Shown: piece by piece, positions 1 through 5,113 of the stretch
Layout: each line of letters starts with the position of its first letter
How positions within the stretch are numbered: position 1 is the stretch's first letter
Assembly: GCA_030043175.1 (NCBI GenBank)
Contig: JASHYD010001235.1
Span: 1-5,566, forward strand
DNA: 5,566 nt
Origin: Xanthobacteraceae bacterium
GTDB taxonomy: Bacteria > Pseudomonadota > Alphaproteobacteria > Rhizobiales > Xanthobacteraceae
Direction: 5' to 3'
Translations under genes and position numbers: made by a program
Notes under the pieces: model-generated
Told to the model about the DNA's origin: nothing
Seen by the model: only the letters and a program-made list of their open reading frames with translations
Databases searched by the model: none

Positions 1-18
1 GGCAAATCCTCCGAATAA
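1..18 (+). other. possible 3' end of a gene entering from the left
   Basis: Frame 1 reads G-K-S-S-E and then TAA at 16-18, and a GC-rich stem-loop starts at the very next base. A stop codon directly followed by a hairpin is the usual look of a gene end, but five codons prove nothing. The opposite reading is also possible: on the minus strand bases 12-7 spell GGAGGA, a good Shine-Dalgarno sequence, placed so that a start codon would lie just outside the left edge. The flanking sequence would decide between the two. Confidence 0.22.
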
Positions 19-42
19 GCGGCCACGCTTTGGCGTGGCTGC
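19..42. repeat. GC-rich stem-loop, 10-bp stem, 4-base loop
   Basis: The left arm GCGGCCACGC (19-28) pairs with GCGTGGCTGC (33-42) over ten positions with one G-T wobble, around the loop TTTG. It could be the terminator of a gene ending at base 18, but no T-run follows on either strand, so a classic intrinsic terminator is not supported. It may instead be a REP-like or mRNA-end structure. Confidence 0.45.
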
Positions 43-73
43 ACATCCTACCATCAACCCACACCAGATAGAA

Positions 74-102
74 CCGATGCGATTGGAGGGCTCCCGCATC
101 GG
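74..102. repeat. perfect 8-bp inverted repeat with nested short stem
   Basis: CCGATGCG (74-81) is exactly complementary to CGCATCGG (95-102). Inside the 13-base loop, GGAG (85-88) faces CTCC (91-94), so the stem can extend past a 3-base bulge. It lies 31 bases after the first stem-loop. A weaker third stem (CGGCA 126-130 with TGCCG 135-139) follows. The function is unknown: a transcript-end structure and an operator are both possible. Confidence 0.45.
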
Positions 103-139
103 ACTACAAGCAAAGAACCTCAGTGCGGCAAAGCTGCCG

Positions 140-382
140 TCAGAACGGCGTTCTCAGGTTCGGGTCCTCTAGACCGCACCAGTCGTCAATTTCCCAAGCA
201 AAATCAACGCTGGCCCACAGTTGCATTGCCGTGTCGGGGTCGGTGAGCCTGGAACTGATGTCGCGGCTGAAGCCGGCCATGATCATGTACCGCGACTGTA
301 GCCCGATCGGAGGCCTGCTAAAATGGCTGGTCTTCCGCCTGGTCGTGAAGGTGAAGTGCATCACGCTGGTGAACCTGCTCAC
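140..382 (-). CDS. hypothetical protein, unrecognised, possibly a fragment
   Basis: I do not recognise this 80-residue ORF. In its second half the minus-strand frame looks like a genuine protein, with a mix of acidic, Trp and aliphatic residues (for example DPDTAMQLWASVDFAWEIDD), and G or C dominates its third codon positions. It ends in TGA at 140-142. The start is unclear: GTG at 382 has no Shine-Dalgarno sequence, and the ATG codons at 286 and 280 (MIMAGFSRD) also lack one. No signal peptide or membrane segment is visible. On the plus strand over 350-420 a competing reading, KVKCITLVNLLTGEEL, also looks protein-like, so this end of the window may be a mosaic of fragments. It is short and isolated, with nothing in the context to suggest a function. 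Confidence 0.33.
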   Translation of the reverse strand: MSRFTSVMHFTFTTRRKTSHFSRPPIGLQSRYMIMAGFSRDISSRLTDPDTAMQLWASVDFAWEIDDWCGLEDPNLRTPF

Positions 383-400
383 AGGCGAGGAACTTACCCA

Positions 401-530
401 GAGTTCGCCACCCTGCGGGACTCAAGCGGTGCGATGGCGGATCAAATCGTGCGGCTGGCTGAAGCATCCAGCCGAGATGGCCGAGCGCGCGGAGCGGTTG
501 CGAAAGGTCCGGGACGGGGTGGCCGTTCCT
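401..530 (+). pseudogene. possible frameshifted remnant of a small helical protein
   Basis: Two consecutive plus-strand stretches look coding but lie in different frames. FATLRDSSGAMADQIVRLAEAS (frame 2, up to about 470) is followed by AEMAERAERLRKVRDGV (frame 3, from about 470), where third codon positions are almost all G or C. Joining them by restoring one base near 468-472 gives a charged, Ala-rich helical segment. It resembles, only in general character, the short helical hypothetical proteins common in Bradyrhizobium. No start, Shine-Dalgarno sequence or convincing stop was found. Both halves could be chance, since GC-rich DNA gives many open frames. Confidence 0.22.
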
Positions 531-619
531 GGGGCTTGCGATCGGGCCGCCAGTTTCCTTTTGGCCTCGATTCAGAAAACCGGCGCTATGAAGCGTGAGC
601 AATCTCGCCGCGCTCTATC

Positions 620-987
620 CCTGCGTGAGCGGTAGAGGCAACCTCGCCTCGCGATTATAATGCAGCGCGGCCCCTGGGGACCTTTCCGCCGGCGCCGGCG
701 TTTACACAATCTGGCACAGGGACGGCCGGTTCATCTAGTTGGACGGGGAATAACAGCAGCTACGTCCCCTCGAAACTCTCCACATGGCCTCTATACGCGA
801 CTGCACAGTCATTGGGGTGGACGGGGCAGCGGTGACCAGTTCTGCTGGACGGCTGATCATCTCCCACCGCGGGGTGAAGAGCCAGGAGCGGAAGCAGCGA
901 ACTCGCCACCAAGGGCCGCGTCGTTCTTGTCGATGAATCCCTCGCGAGCTGTGAACATGAAGGATTGGGTCGATCGGGTTTTCTGTG
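620..987. other. spacer without a supported gene
   Basis: No frame here shows convincing coding character. Reading frames are Arg/Ser/Pro-rich shadows typical of GC-rich non-coding DNA. A 50-codon plus-strand ORF at 784-936 (MASIRDCTVIGVDGAAVTS...) begins like a protein but turns into basic low-complexity sequence and has no ribosome binding site. The last part must contain the promoter of the aldo/keto reductase if that gene is expressed, but I see no clear -35/-10 pair. An AAGGA at 960-964 lies too far from the ATG at 988 to serve as its ribosome binding site. Confidence 0.3.
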
Positions 988-1939
988 ATGGAATACACGA
1001 CACTCGGAAGGCCGGGCTCAAGGTCAGCGTCGCCGGGCTCGGGTGCGGCGGGTTCAGCCGACTCGGGCTCGTTCCGGCAAGAGCAAGGCCGAAGCCGTCG
1101 CGCTCGTCCGCCAGGCGCACGACCTTGGCGTCAATCTCTTTGATACCGCCCCGGGCTACGGCACCGAGAGCGTCGTCGGCCAAGCGATCAAAAGCGTGGC
1201 GCGGGAAAGTGTCGTGCTTGCGACGAAGGCGTTGGTCCCGCCCGGCGAGAGCCGCTCGGCCGCCGACCGCGCGGTACGGAGCCTCGACAACTCGCTTCGG
1301 CAGCTCGGCACCGACTACATCGACATCTTTCAGGTGCACGGCGTTTTGCCCCGAGCGTACGACGACGCGCGAGACATCATCGCGCCCGCGCTCCTGGGGG
1401 AACGCGAGAAGGGTAGGAGCAGATTTCTCGGAGTGACCGAGCACGCTGATCCTGAGCACGAGATGGTCCGCCGCGCGGTGGAGGACGGCATATGGGATAC
1501 GGTCATGATCGCGTTCCATATGATACACCAGAATGCCCGTGCCAAGGTGTTTCCGGTGACGACGGCCAATCGTATCGGCACATTGCTGATGTTCGCGGTG
1601 CGCAACATCTTCTCGAAGCCTGGGCGCCTTCCCGCGGCATTGCGCGAGTTGACGGCGAGCGGTCACTTGCCGCGTTGGCTTGCCGACGCGGCAAATCCGC
1701 TCGGCTTTCTTGTCCACGAGCGGGGTGCGCGCACAATCACCGAAGCCGCCTACCGCTTCGTGCGGCACGAGCCGGGCGTCGATGTCGTGCTGTTCGGTAC
1801 GGGCAATCCGCAGCATCTGCGGGAAAACATCGCCGCGCTATTGGCCCCGCCGCTGCCGGACCGGCAAACCTTGACGAAGCCGTTTGGCCACTTCGCCGGC
1901 GTCGGCCTCGACACGACAATATGGACAGCAGATAAATAA
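988..1939 (+). pseudogene. aldo/keto reductase, N-terminus broken by two frameshifts
   Basis: This is an NAD(P)H-dependent oxidoreductase of the aldo/keto reductase superfamily, a cytoplasmic TIM barrel reducing aldehydes or ketones or oxidising sugars. The family start reads MEYTTLGR in frame 1 (988-1011), continues as GLKVSVAGLGCGGFSRLGL in frame 3 (1014-1070), then as SGKSKAEAVALVRQAHDLGV in frame 2 (from 1073) to the TAA at 1937-1939. Restoring one base near 1011-1013 and one near 1071-1072 gives a continuous protein of about 317 residues, a normal family length. The catalytic tetrad is complete: Asp (1142, in NLFDTAPGYG), Tyr (1157), Lys (1226, in LATKA) and His (1337, in FQVHG). The C-terminal cofactor region (VDVVLFGTGNPQHLREN) is also intact. 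The frame-2 part alone (1043-1939, 298 codons) lacks the first barrel strand, so it is unlikely to work. The substrate is unknown. Gene decay or a sequencing error could explain the breaks. Confidence 0.85.
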
Positions 1940-2181
1940 AACTCGAAGAGCAGCGAAACGCTCCCGCAGCCGGGGCAGTGGTGTGTGAACTTGGGCGCGG
2001 ACGTGGGGGCTCACTCTTCCGGTGTGAAGCCGGATGCCTTCGCGATTGGGCCATCGCCAACCCAATCGAGACCTGAGCCGTCCGCGAAAACAAATGCTCC
2101 CAAGGTTTCCCAAGGGAGGGCTTTGGCTGCCGAAGGGGTCGCCATGCTGGTCGGCACTGCGTTTGGTGCGGGATGCACCAT
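1930..2181 (-). pseudogene. possible small ORF with an in-frame stop and a CPGCG motif
   Basis: From ATG at 2181 (an AAGG lies about 7 bases upstream) the minus strand reads a 56-residue ORF containing KALPWETLGAFVFADGSG and ending GFTPEE, TGA (2011-2013). Past the TGA the same frame stays open and reads APTSAPKFTHHCPGCGSVS, a knuckle-like Cys-x-x-Cys motif with nearby His residues, until it enters the 3' end of the aldo/keto reductase. A Trp-to-stop change (TGG to TGA) would explain the break. Third codon positions are not strongly biased, and the plus strand is also open here, so coding status is doubtful. I do not recognise the protein. If real, it converges on the reductase gene and overlaps its last bases. 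Confidence 0.3.
2043..2068. repeat. perfect 8-bp inverted repeat
   Basis: CGATTGGG (2043-2050) and CCCAATCG (2061-2068) are exact reverse complements separated by ten bases. It sits about 100 bases past the aldo/keto reductase stop codon. No T-run follows on either strand. It could be a transcript-end hairpin or simply part of the doubtful minus-strand ORF. Confidence 0.35.
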
Positions 2182-2571
2182 TTTTCGCCTTGCTGGTTGG
2201 CCCTGAGACGAAAGGTAAAGTTCTTTGATCCCGAACTGATGCTGAAGTCTTAGCCAAGTACGATAGCAGCTTCGGGTCATTGGTCCGTCACGGCCACTGC
2301 CACCGACAGCGGCTCTGTCTTCAAAAGCCGGAGGGCCGGCGGGTATGTCGAGACATGGCCCGGCGCACGCGCGGAGCCTCACGAAGACCATTGGCCCGTC
2401 TTGGCCCGCAGGGTCGCGTAGGTGAACCCCAGCCTCTCAATCGATCGCGCAGCGTGAGGCTATCTCAAAGAGCGTTCCGACGCGGGATTTCTTCGGGATC
2501 CATCTTGACCGTCTGTACCGGGTGCGTTCGTTTCCAGACGACTAGCGAGTCCGAGTAAACCCGAAGAAGCT
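2182..2571. other. spacer without a supported gene
   Basis: I see no supportable gene, RNA gene or mobile element in this stretch. Open frames on both strands are short, basic and compositionally poor. It lies downstream of the EthD-family gene. No hairpin with a T-run, as expected for a terminator of that gene, was found next to its stop codon. Confidence 0.35.
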
Positions 2572-2883
2572 TTACATCTTAACTGCGCTGATCTGAATGG
2601 TGGGCTGGGTATTAGTGTAATTGGGAATATCCGCCATGATAGCCTGCGCGTGCGGGGCGAAGGCGGTCTGGAAGGCGTCGATTGAGTCGAAGTAGAGGTG
2701 GCCCATCGCGACATATGTCGCAGGAGCCCCAGGCGCACCGCCAGCGATGCCCTCTTCAACCGCCATGCGCTTGCAGGCAGGACCAAGCTTCTGCTGCACC
2801 ATCGGCATGTGCTGGTCGAGATAATAGTTCATGTCGAACCTGCAGCCCGCCGCGTTGGGGTAGAGGACGCTGACCTTGATCAA
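2572..2883 (-). CDS. EthD-family protein
   Basis: The 103-residue protein matches the EthD family (dimeric alpha/beta-barrel fold), whose name comes from a small protein needed for ethyl tert-butyl ether degradation. Other members are annotated as small reductases or monooxygenase-like proteins. The family start is present as IKVSVLYPN (residues 2-10), then the hallmark FDMNYYLDQHMPMVQQKLG (16-34), with His25 the most conserved residue, then ATYVAMGHLYFDSIDAFQTAF (55-75) and a terminal beta strand TIQISAVKM. The length is typical. I place the start at TTG 2883 because GAGGAGG (2895-2889) lies five bases upstream and the family begins right there; the open frame running up to 3111 upstream of it has no family similarity. 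It is cytoplasmic, with no signal peptide. It stands alone, with no oxygenase neighbour, so its partner and substrate cannot be inferred. Confidence 0.88.
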   Translation of the reverse strand: MIKVSVLYPNAAGCRFDMNYYLDQHMPMVQQKLGPACKRMAVEEGIAGGAPGAPATYVAMGHLYFDSIDAFQTAFAPHAQAIMADIPNYTNTQPTIQISAVKM

Positions 2884-2888
2884 GTTTT

Positions 2889-2895
2889 CCTCCTC
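2889..2895 (-). promoter_or_regulatory. ribosome binding site deciding a TTG start
   Basis: GAGGAGG, read on the minus strand, stands five bases before TTG at 2883-2881. It is the strongest Shine-Dalgarno sequence in the window and fixes the start of the EthD-family gene. Confidence 0.75.
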
Positions 2896-3126
2896 GACTC
2901 TGATGATTCGAACTTCCGATGAAATGATAGCACTCAGGACTCGTTGGGTCCCACCGATGATTGACGATGACCCTTTGGTCCGGGTCTGGCCAACGGAGAC
3001 GGTGCTCTGAGTGGCGCAATCCAAGCTGAACTCGACAGCTCCAGGACCTCTAACAGCCCAAGCATCCGGTGGGCCAGGCGGCCGGTGGTGGCCCCCACGC
3101 TGTCGGGACATGCCGGCGAGACGGGG

Positions 3127-3146
3127 GCGGCCTAGGCGTCGGCCGC
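3127..3146 (-). repeat. inverted repeat at the stop codon of the 89-residue gene
   Basis: GCGGCC (3127-3132) and GGCCGC (3141-3146) are perfect complements spaced by eight bases and overlap the TAG stop at 3132-3134. A transcript-end hairpin is possible, but no T-run follows on the minus strand. Confidence 0.3.
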
Positions 3147-3401
3147 AACCTGGTCAAACAGAAGCGCCAACAAGGCTTCCGGCGCGGCGCCACGCTGGAT
3201 GAGAAACTCGTCGAGCGTGAATTCGTCCGTGCCCGCGTGCCTGGCAGCGTGCCATTCGTGCCACACGAACAGGCGCTTAGCGTTCTGGTCAAAGACCAGT
3301 TGCCACGTGTCTTCATCGGCCGGGATTGGTCCCCGTGCGCTGCGGTAAAACTGACGTTCCAGGACGGCATGGGGGCTCCGTCTCCGTTTATGCGTCGGCA
3401 T
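3132..3401 (-). CDS. conserved-looking hypothetical protein, 89 residues
   Basis: I cannot name this protein, but it has real coding character, with well-mixed residues and strong amphipathic stretches. The N-terminus is basic (MPTHKRRRSPHAVLERQFYR). A middle region, WQLVFDQNAKRLFVWHEWHA (residues 33-52), looks like paired beta strands. The C-terminal part, DEFTLDEFLIQRGAAPEALL, looks helical and ends in an acidic tail. It reminds me of small Bradyrhizobium hypothetical proteins; this is a memory, not a search. No signal peptide, membrane segment or metal-binding set is visible. The start at ATG 3401 is preferred because upstream codons in the same frame are unlike a protein. It has no Shine-Dalgarno sequence, but a -10-like TATACT lies just in front, so translation may be leaderless. 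The neighbour downstream on the same strand is 248 bases away, so an operon is unlikely. Confidence 0.6.
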   Translation of the reverse strand: MPTHKRRRSPHAVLERQFYRSARGPIPADEDTWQLVFDQNAKRLFVWHEWHAARHAGTDEFTLDEFLIQRGAAPEALLALLFDQVAADA

Positions 3402-3408
3402 GTATGCA

Positions 3409-3414
3409 AGTATA
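3409..3414 (-). promoter_or_regulatory. -10-like element, possible leaderless promoter
   Basis: TATACT on the minus strand (3414-3409) matches five of six positions of the TATAAT consensus and ends seven bases before ATG 3401. Transcription would therefore begin at or next to the start codon. No good -35 lies at the usual spacing (TCGTGC with 17 bases). The absence of a Shine-Dalgarno sequence fits a leaderless message, but the element may be chance. Confidence 0.28.
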
Positions 3415-3565
3415 TGGAAACCGGGCGGACGGCACGATACCCAACGCCGTTGACAATTCAAGCCGACCGCCATCGCGCCAAACCACGAGGAGCGGACCTT
3501 CTCATTTTCGTATCTTGCGGCGATGCCTTTACGTCCTCTTTCCCATCCCAGGGTCCCCTGTTCCC

Positions 3566-3882
3566 TCTGACTGGCGCCTGGCGATCCTGGCGTCGCTGGA
3601 GAACCGCCGCCCGCCCGCCTTCGATGCGAGGCTGATGCCTACCTCAATCGTTTAGGCACCGAGGAGGTGATACTTATCCCGCCGGCAGAGGATCGAGAGC
3701 GGCAGTCGCAGGAGCGCGCTGCCGCCGAGCGGCGGGCCATGCGGTCTCTGCGGCGGCTTGATTCCGGTTGGTGCCCTTTCGCCGCAGGCGGGCAAAAAGG
3801 CGCTCGCAAAACTTCCGGGTTCCGCGCCTATTGTAACATTGCCATCGGTACGGAACGAACTAGACTAGGCGCCGGTGGCTGA
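3566..3882 (+). pseudogene. frameshifted remnant of an unrecognised gene
   Basis: Two adjoining plus-strand segments read as one protein if one base is restored near 3633. Frame 2 gives SDWRLAILASLENRRPPAFD and on to DAR(L), and frame 1 from 3634 gives DAYLNRLGTEEVILIPPAED followed by a charged helix, RERQSQERAAAERRAMRSLR. Third codon positions in 3569-3630 are nearly all G or C, which supports coding. Frame 2 is stopped at 3653-3655 by a TAG created by the shift. Frame 1 runs on to TGA 3880-3882, but after about 3765 (RRLDSG) the sequence loses protein character, so the real end may be missing. Upstream of 3566 frame 2 stays open (LYVLFPIPGSPVP), with no clear start. I do not recognise the family, and no catalytic motif is visible. 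Confidence 0.5.
3839..3866 (+). promoter_or_regulatory. weak sigma-70-type promoter candidate
   Basis: TTGCCA (3839-3844) and TAGACT (3861-3866) are separated by 16 bases and match five and four of the six consensus positions. It would drive transcription from about 3873 into the micro-ORF at 3923. It is a visual match only; such matches are common by chance. Confidence 0.25.
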
Positions 3883-3922
3883 GAGACCAGCTGCGCTCCC
3901 GCTTGAATTTGAGGAGTGTGTC

Positions 3923-3958
3923 ATGGGTCGCGACTCGCATCGAACAAGCGCCGTTTAA
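3923..3958 (+). other. 11-codon micro-ORF with good ribosome binding site
   Basis: GAGGAG (3911-3916) precedes ATG 3923 by six bases, and the frame reads MGRDSHRTSAV before TAA. The spacing is good, and a promoter candidate lies upstream. After the stop the frame stays open for a while but looks unlike a protein. It may be a leader peptide, the start of a gene lost to deletion, or chance. The next gene faces the other way, so a leader role for a present-day neighbour is not supported. Confidence 0.22.
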
Positions 3959-4028
3959 GACGAAGCTCGCAGCCGTTTGATCCTAGTCCGCGCGGCCAGG
4001 CATTCTTCTTTCACGACTTTCAGGGCCC

Positions 4029-4505
4029 TCAAATCCTGCGGCTGTCGTAGGCCCAATGGAGCAAAGCCTGGCGCTGCCGCGGGCGGCATGTGAGATCGCC
4101 AGGGTCACAGTGTCGTCGCACTTGGGCCAGGTGGCGGCGGATCGCCTTCCAGCGCTTGATCTGACGCGCATCCTCATCCCGCATGCGACGGCCCATGTAG
4201 TAGCGGCAATACCACTGGAACCAGCCGCGGGGGTCATCCGAATGGATCCAGCCCTTCCTGCGCCACATCGAAAGCGGCTGACTGGCGTCGATCCCGAAAT
4301 AATTGAGCGAGCAGTCACGGCCCCCGGGTGACAACTTCGCATGAGCAAACCAGCTCGCCGGGAACTCCTTTTGACAATCGGTCATGTACTTGCCGCAGAA
4401 CACTCCGAGCGCCAGCATCTCTTTGGGAGTAAGTTCCGGATGAAACTCCGCATCGAAGTTGTCTCCTACAGGCTCCGTCAGAAGGTACGAATAGCCGCTC
4501 TGCAT
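4029..4505 (-). CDS. conserved protein of unknown function, rich in Trp, Tyr and Cys
   Basis: The 158-residue protein reads as intact from MQSGYSYLLTEPVG to WAYDSRRI. Its sequence is distinctive: FHPELTPKEMLALGVFCGKY (21-40), MTDCQKEFPASWFAHAKLSP (41-60), LNYFGIDASQPLSMWRRKGW (67-86), then a very aromatic core DPRGWFQWYCRYYMGRR (91-107), and a basic helical tail with HCDPGDLTCRPRQRQALLHW (132-151). Six cysteines (37, 44, 65, 100, 133, 140) could bind metal or form disulfides, but no classic finger spacing is seen. From memory, homologues occur widely as uncharacterised proteins in rhizobia-like bacteria, perhaps also in fungi; the biochemical role is unknown. The frame is open upstream, and ATG 4586 or GTG 4607 would add 27 or 34 residues (VVSKNRERDLGRGKPRRADL...). 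I chose 4505 because the family-like sequence begins there, but neither start has a strong ribosome binding site. There is no signal peptide. Confidence 0.78.
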   Translation of the reverse strand: MQSGYSYLLTEPVGDNFDAEFHPELTPKEMLALGVFCGKYMTDCQKEFPASWFAHAKLSPGGRDCSLNYFGIDASQPLSMWRRKGWIHSDDPRGWFQWYCRYYMGRRMRDEDARQIKRWKAIRRHLAQVRRHCDPGDLTCRPRQRQALLHWAYDSRRI

Positions 4506-4605
4506 TCGGTCATTGACCACAACAAGATCAGCGCGCCGCGGCTTGCCCCTGCCGAGGTCACGTTCCCGATTTTTCGAAACGACCATTCCCACGCTTCCGC
4601 ACAAC

Positions 4606-4771
4606 ACTCATATCCGACGTATGTACGGCTTCGCTATCACCGGAGCAAGGTCTTGGCGGGCGGCCGGCGGAATTCGAGGTAGAAGCTCTTTTGGAGAGTC
4701 CTACTCTAGAATATTTTTTGGTGTTACGGCAAGGTCCCGTCGATTGAACCATAACTGAGAGTGCGAGTTGC
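4606..4771. other. AT-richer spacer without a supported gene
   Basis: This lies upstream of the conserved minus-strand protein and should carry its promoter, but no convincing -35/-10 pair is visible. The stretch 4709-4721 (AGAATATTTTTTG) is the most AT-rich in the window. It joins the tandem repeats at 4772, so it may be old insertion-sequence junction DNA. Confidence 0.3.
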
Positions 4772-4821
4772 CTTTAACATACAAGGTGATTGGCCAGCTT
4801 TGACATACAAGGTGAGTGGCC
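4772..4821. repeat. two tandem 24-bp direct repeats, possible IS end
   Basis: Bases 4772-4795 and 4798-4821 are the same 24-base sequence with two differences (A/G at repeat position 5 and T/G at position 19), period 26. The shared core is ACATACAAGGTGA followed by TGGCC. Closely spaced, imperfect direct repeats of about this size are typical of the multiple terminal repeats recognised by IS21-family transposases, and the motif looks similar to ends I recall from rhizobial IS21 elements. No istA or istB gene is present here, so this would be a solo end. A tandem operator is the main alternative. The repeat itself is plain in the sequence; the IS21 link is inference. Confidence 0.7.
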
Positions 4822-4854
4822 TACCGGACTGCGACCGCGAGCCAATACACAGAC

Positions 4855-4973
4855 CGTCCGAGCGAAAAATCGAGAGAGAGCGCTGCGGCTTCCAGAATCC
4901 GTTCGTGCAGCGCCAAGATGATCTCATCCAGTGTGAGGTCCGGTTGCTCGCGTCCCGCGATCTTCCTGTCGGC
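4855..4973 (-). pseudogene. IS630-family transposase fragment, frameshifted
   Basis: The minus strand reads REQPDLTLDEIILALHERI in one frame (to about 4896) and GSRSALSRFFAR in another (4893-4858). Restoring one base near 4894 gives a run like the PDLTLDEI...RIPGSRSALWRFF pattern of IS630-type transposases, at the end of the N-terminal DNA-binding part. Upstream (ALADRKIAG) similarity fades. After 4855 it is lost, and the DDE catalytic domain is absent. The fragment of about 40 residues is therefore dead. It sits 34 bases from the tandem repeats, suggesting nested or deleted insertion elements, and ends 140 bases before the gluconolactonase-like gene. Confidence 0.6.
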
Positions 4974-5035
4974 AAGCGCACTGCCGGGATTGACGAGCAT
5001 GGCAAAGCTCTTTGAATGCCCGGATTTCGCTCGGC

Positions 5036-5053
5036 CCGCATGCGGAGTACAAT
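5036..5053 (+). promoter_or_regulatory. palindrome next to a -10-like element
   Basis: CCGCATGCGG (5036-5045) is a perfect 10-bp palindrome. Two bases later TACAAT (5048-5053) matches five of six positions of the -10 consensus. No good -35 is at 16-18 bases (TTTCGC at 5025). Transcription from about 5060 would give a 54-base leader for the gene starting at 5114. The palindrome would lie in the promoter spacer, a position where a repressor or activator could act. Confidence 0.35.
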
Positions 5054-5100
5054 CGCCGTAACGCGATGCCTGCCGGTTTCGCAAAACACCGCACATCACA

Positions 5101-5106
5101 GGGAGG
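5101..5106 (+). promoter_or_regulatory. ribosome binding site
   Basis: GGGAGG stands seven bases before ATG 5114 and supports that start over the out-of-frame ATG at 5109. Confidence 0.7.
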
Positions 5107-5113
5107 ACATGTC

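Noticed and set aside
857..1816. 319-codon open frame on the minus strand, the longest in the window
   Set aside because: It is the antisense of the aldo/keto reductase, whose plus-strand product has the full catalytic tetrad; the minus product is His/Arg-rich without any domain.
2884..3111. 76-residue N-terminal extension of the EthD-family protein
   Set aside because: The family begins at IKVSVLYP, and a strong Shine-Dalgarno sequence sits directly before the internal TTG.
3069..3635. 188-codon plus-strand open frame
   Set aside because: It is a Gly/Arg-rich shadow opposite the 89-residue minus-strand gene, with no start signal.
3752..3800. Inverted repeat TGCCC/GGGCA with inner CGCC/GGCG around 3770-3795
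   Set aside because: It has short bulged stems, and the adjacent homopolymer is A on the plus strand, so it fits a terminator on neither strand.
4695..4719. AGAGT-CCT-ACTCT hairpin followed by a T-run, terminator-like
   Set aside because: The stem is only five base pairs and separated from the Ts, and no plus-strand gene ends nearby.
4341..4758. Plus-strand open frames of 113 and 81 codons
   Set aside because: They are antisense to the intact conserved protein at 4029-4505 or its upstream region and have no protein-like composition.
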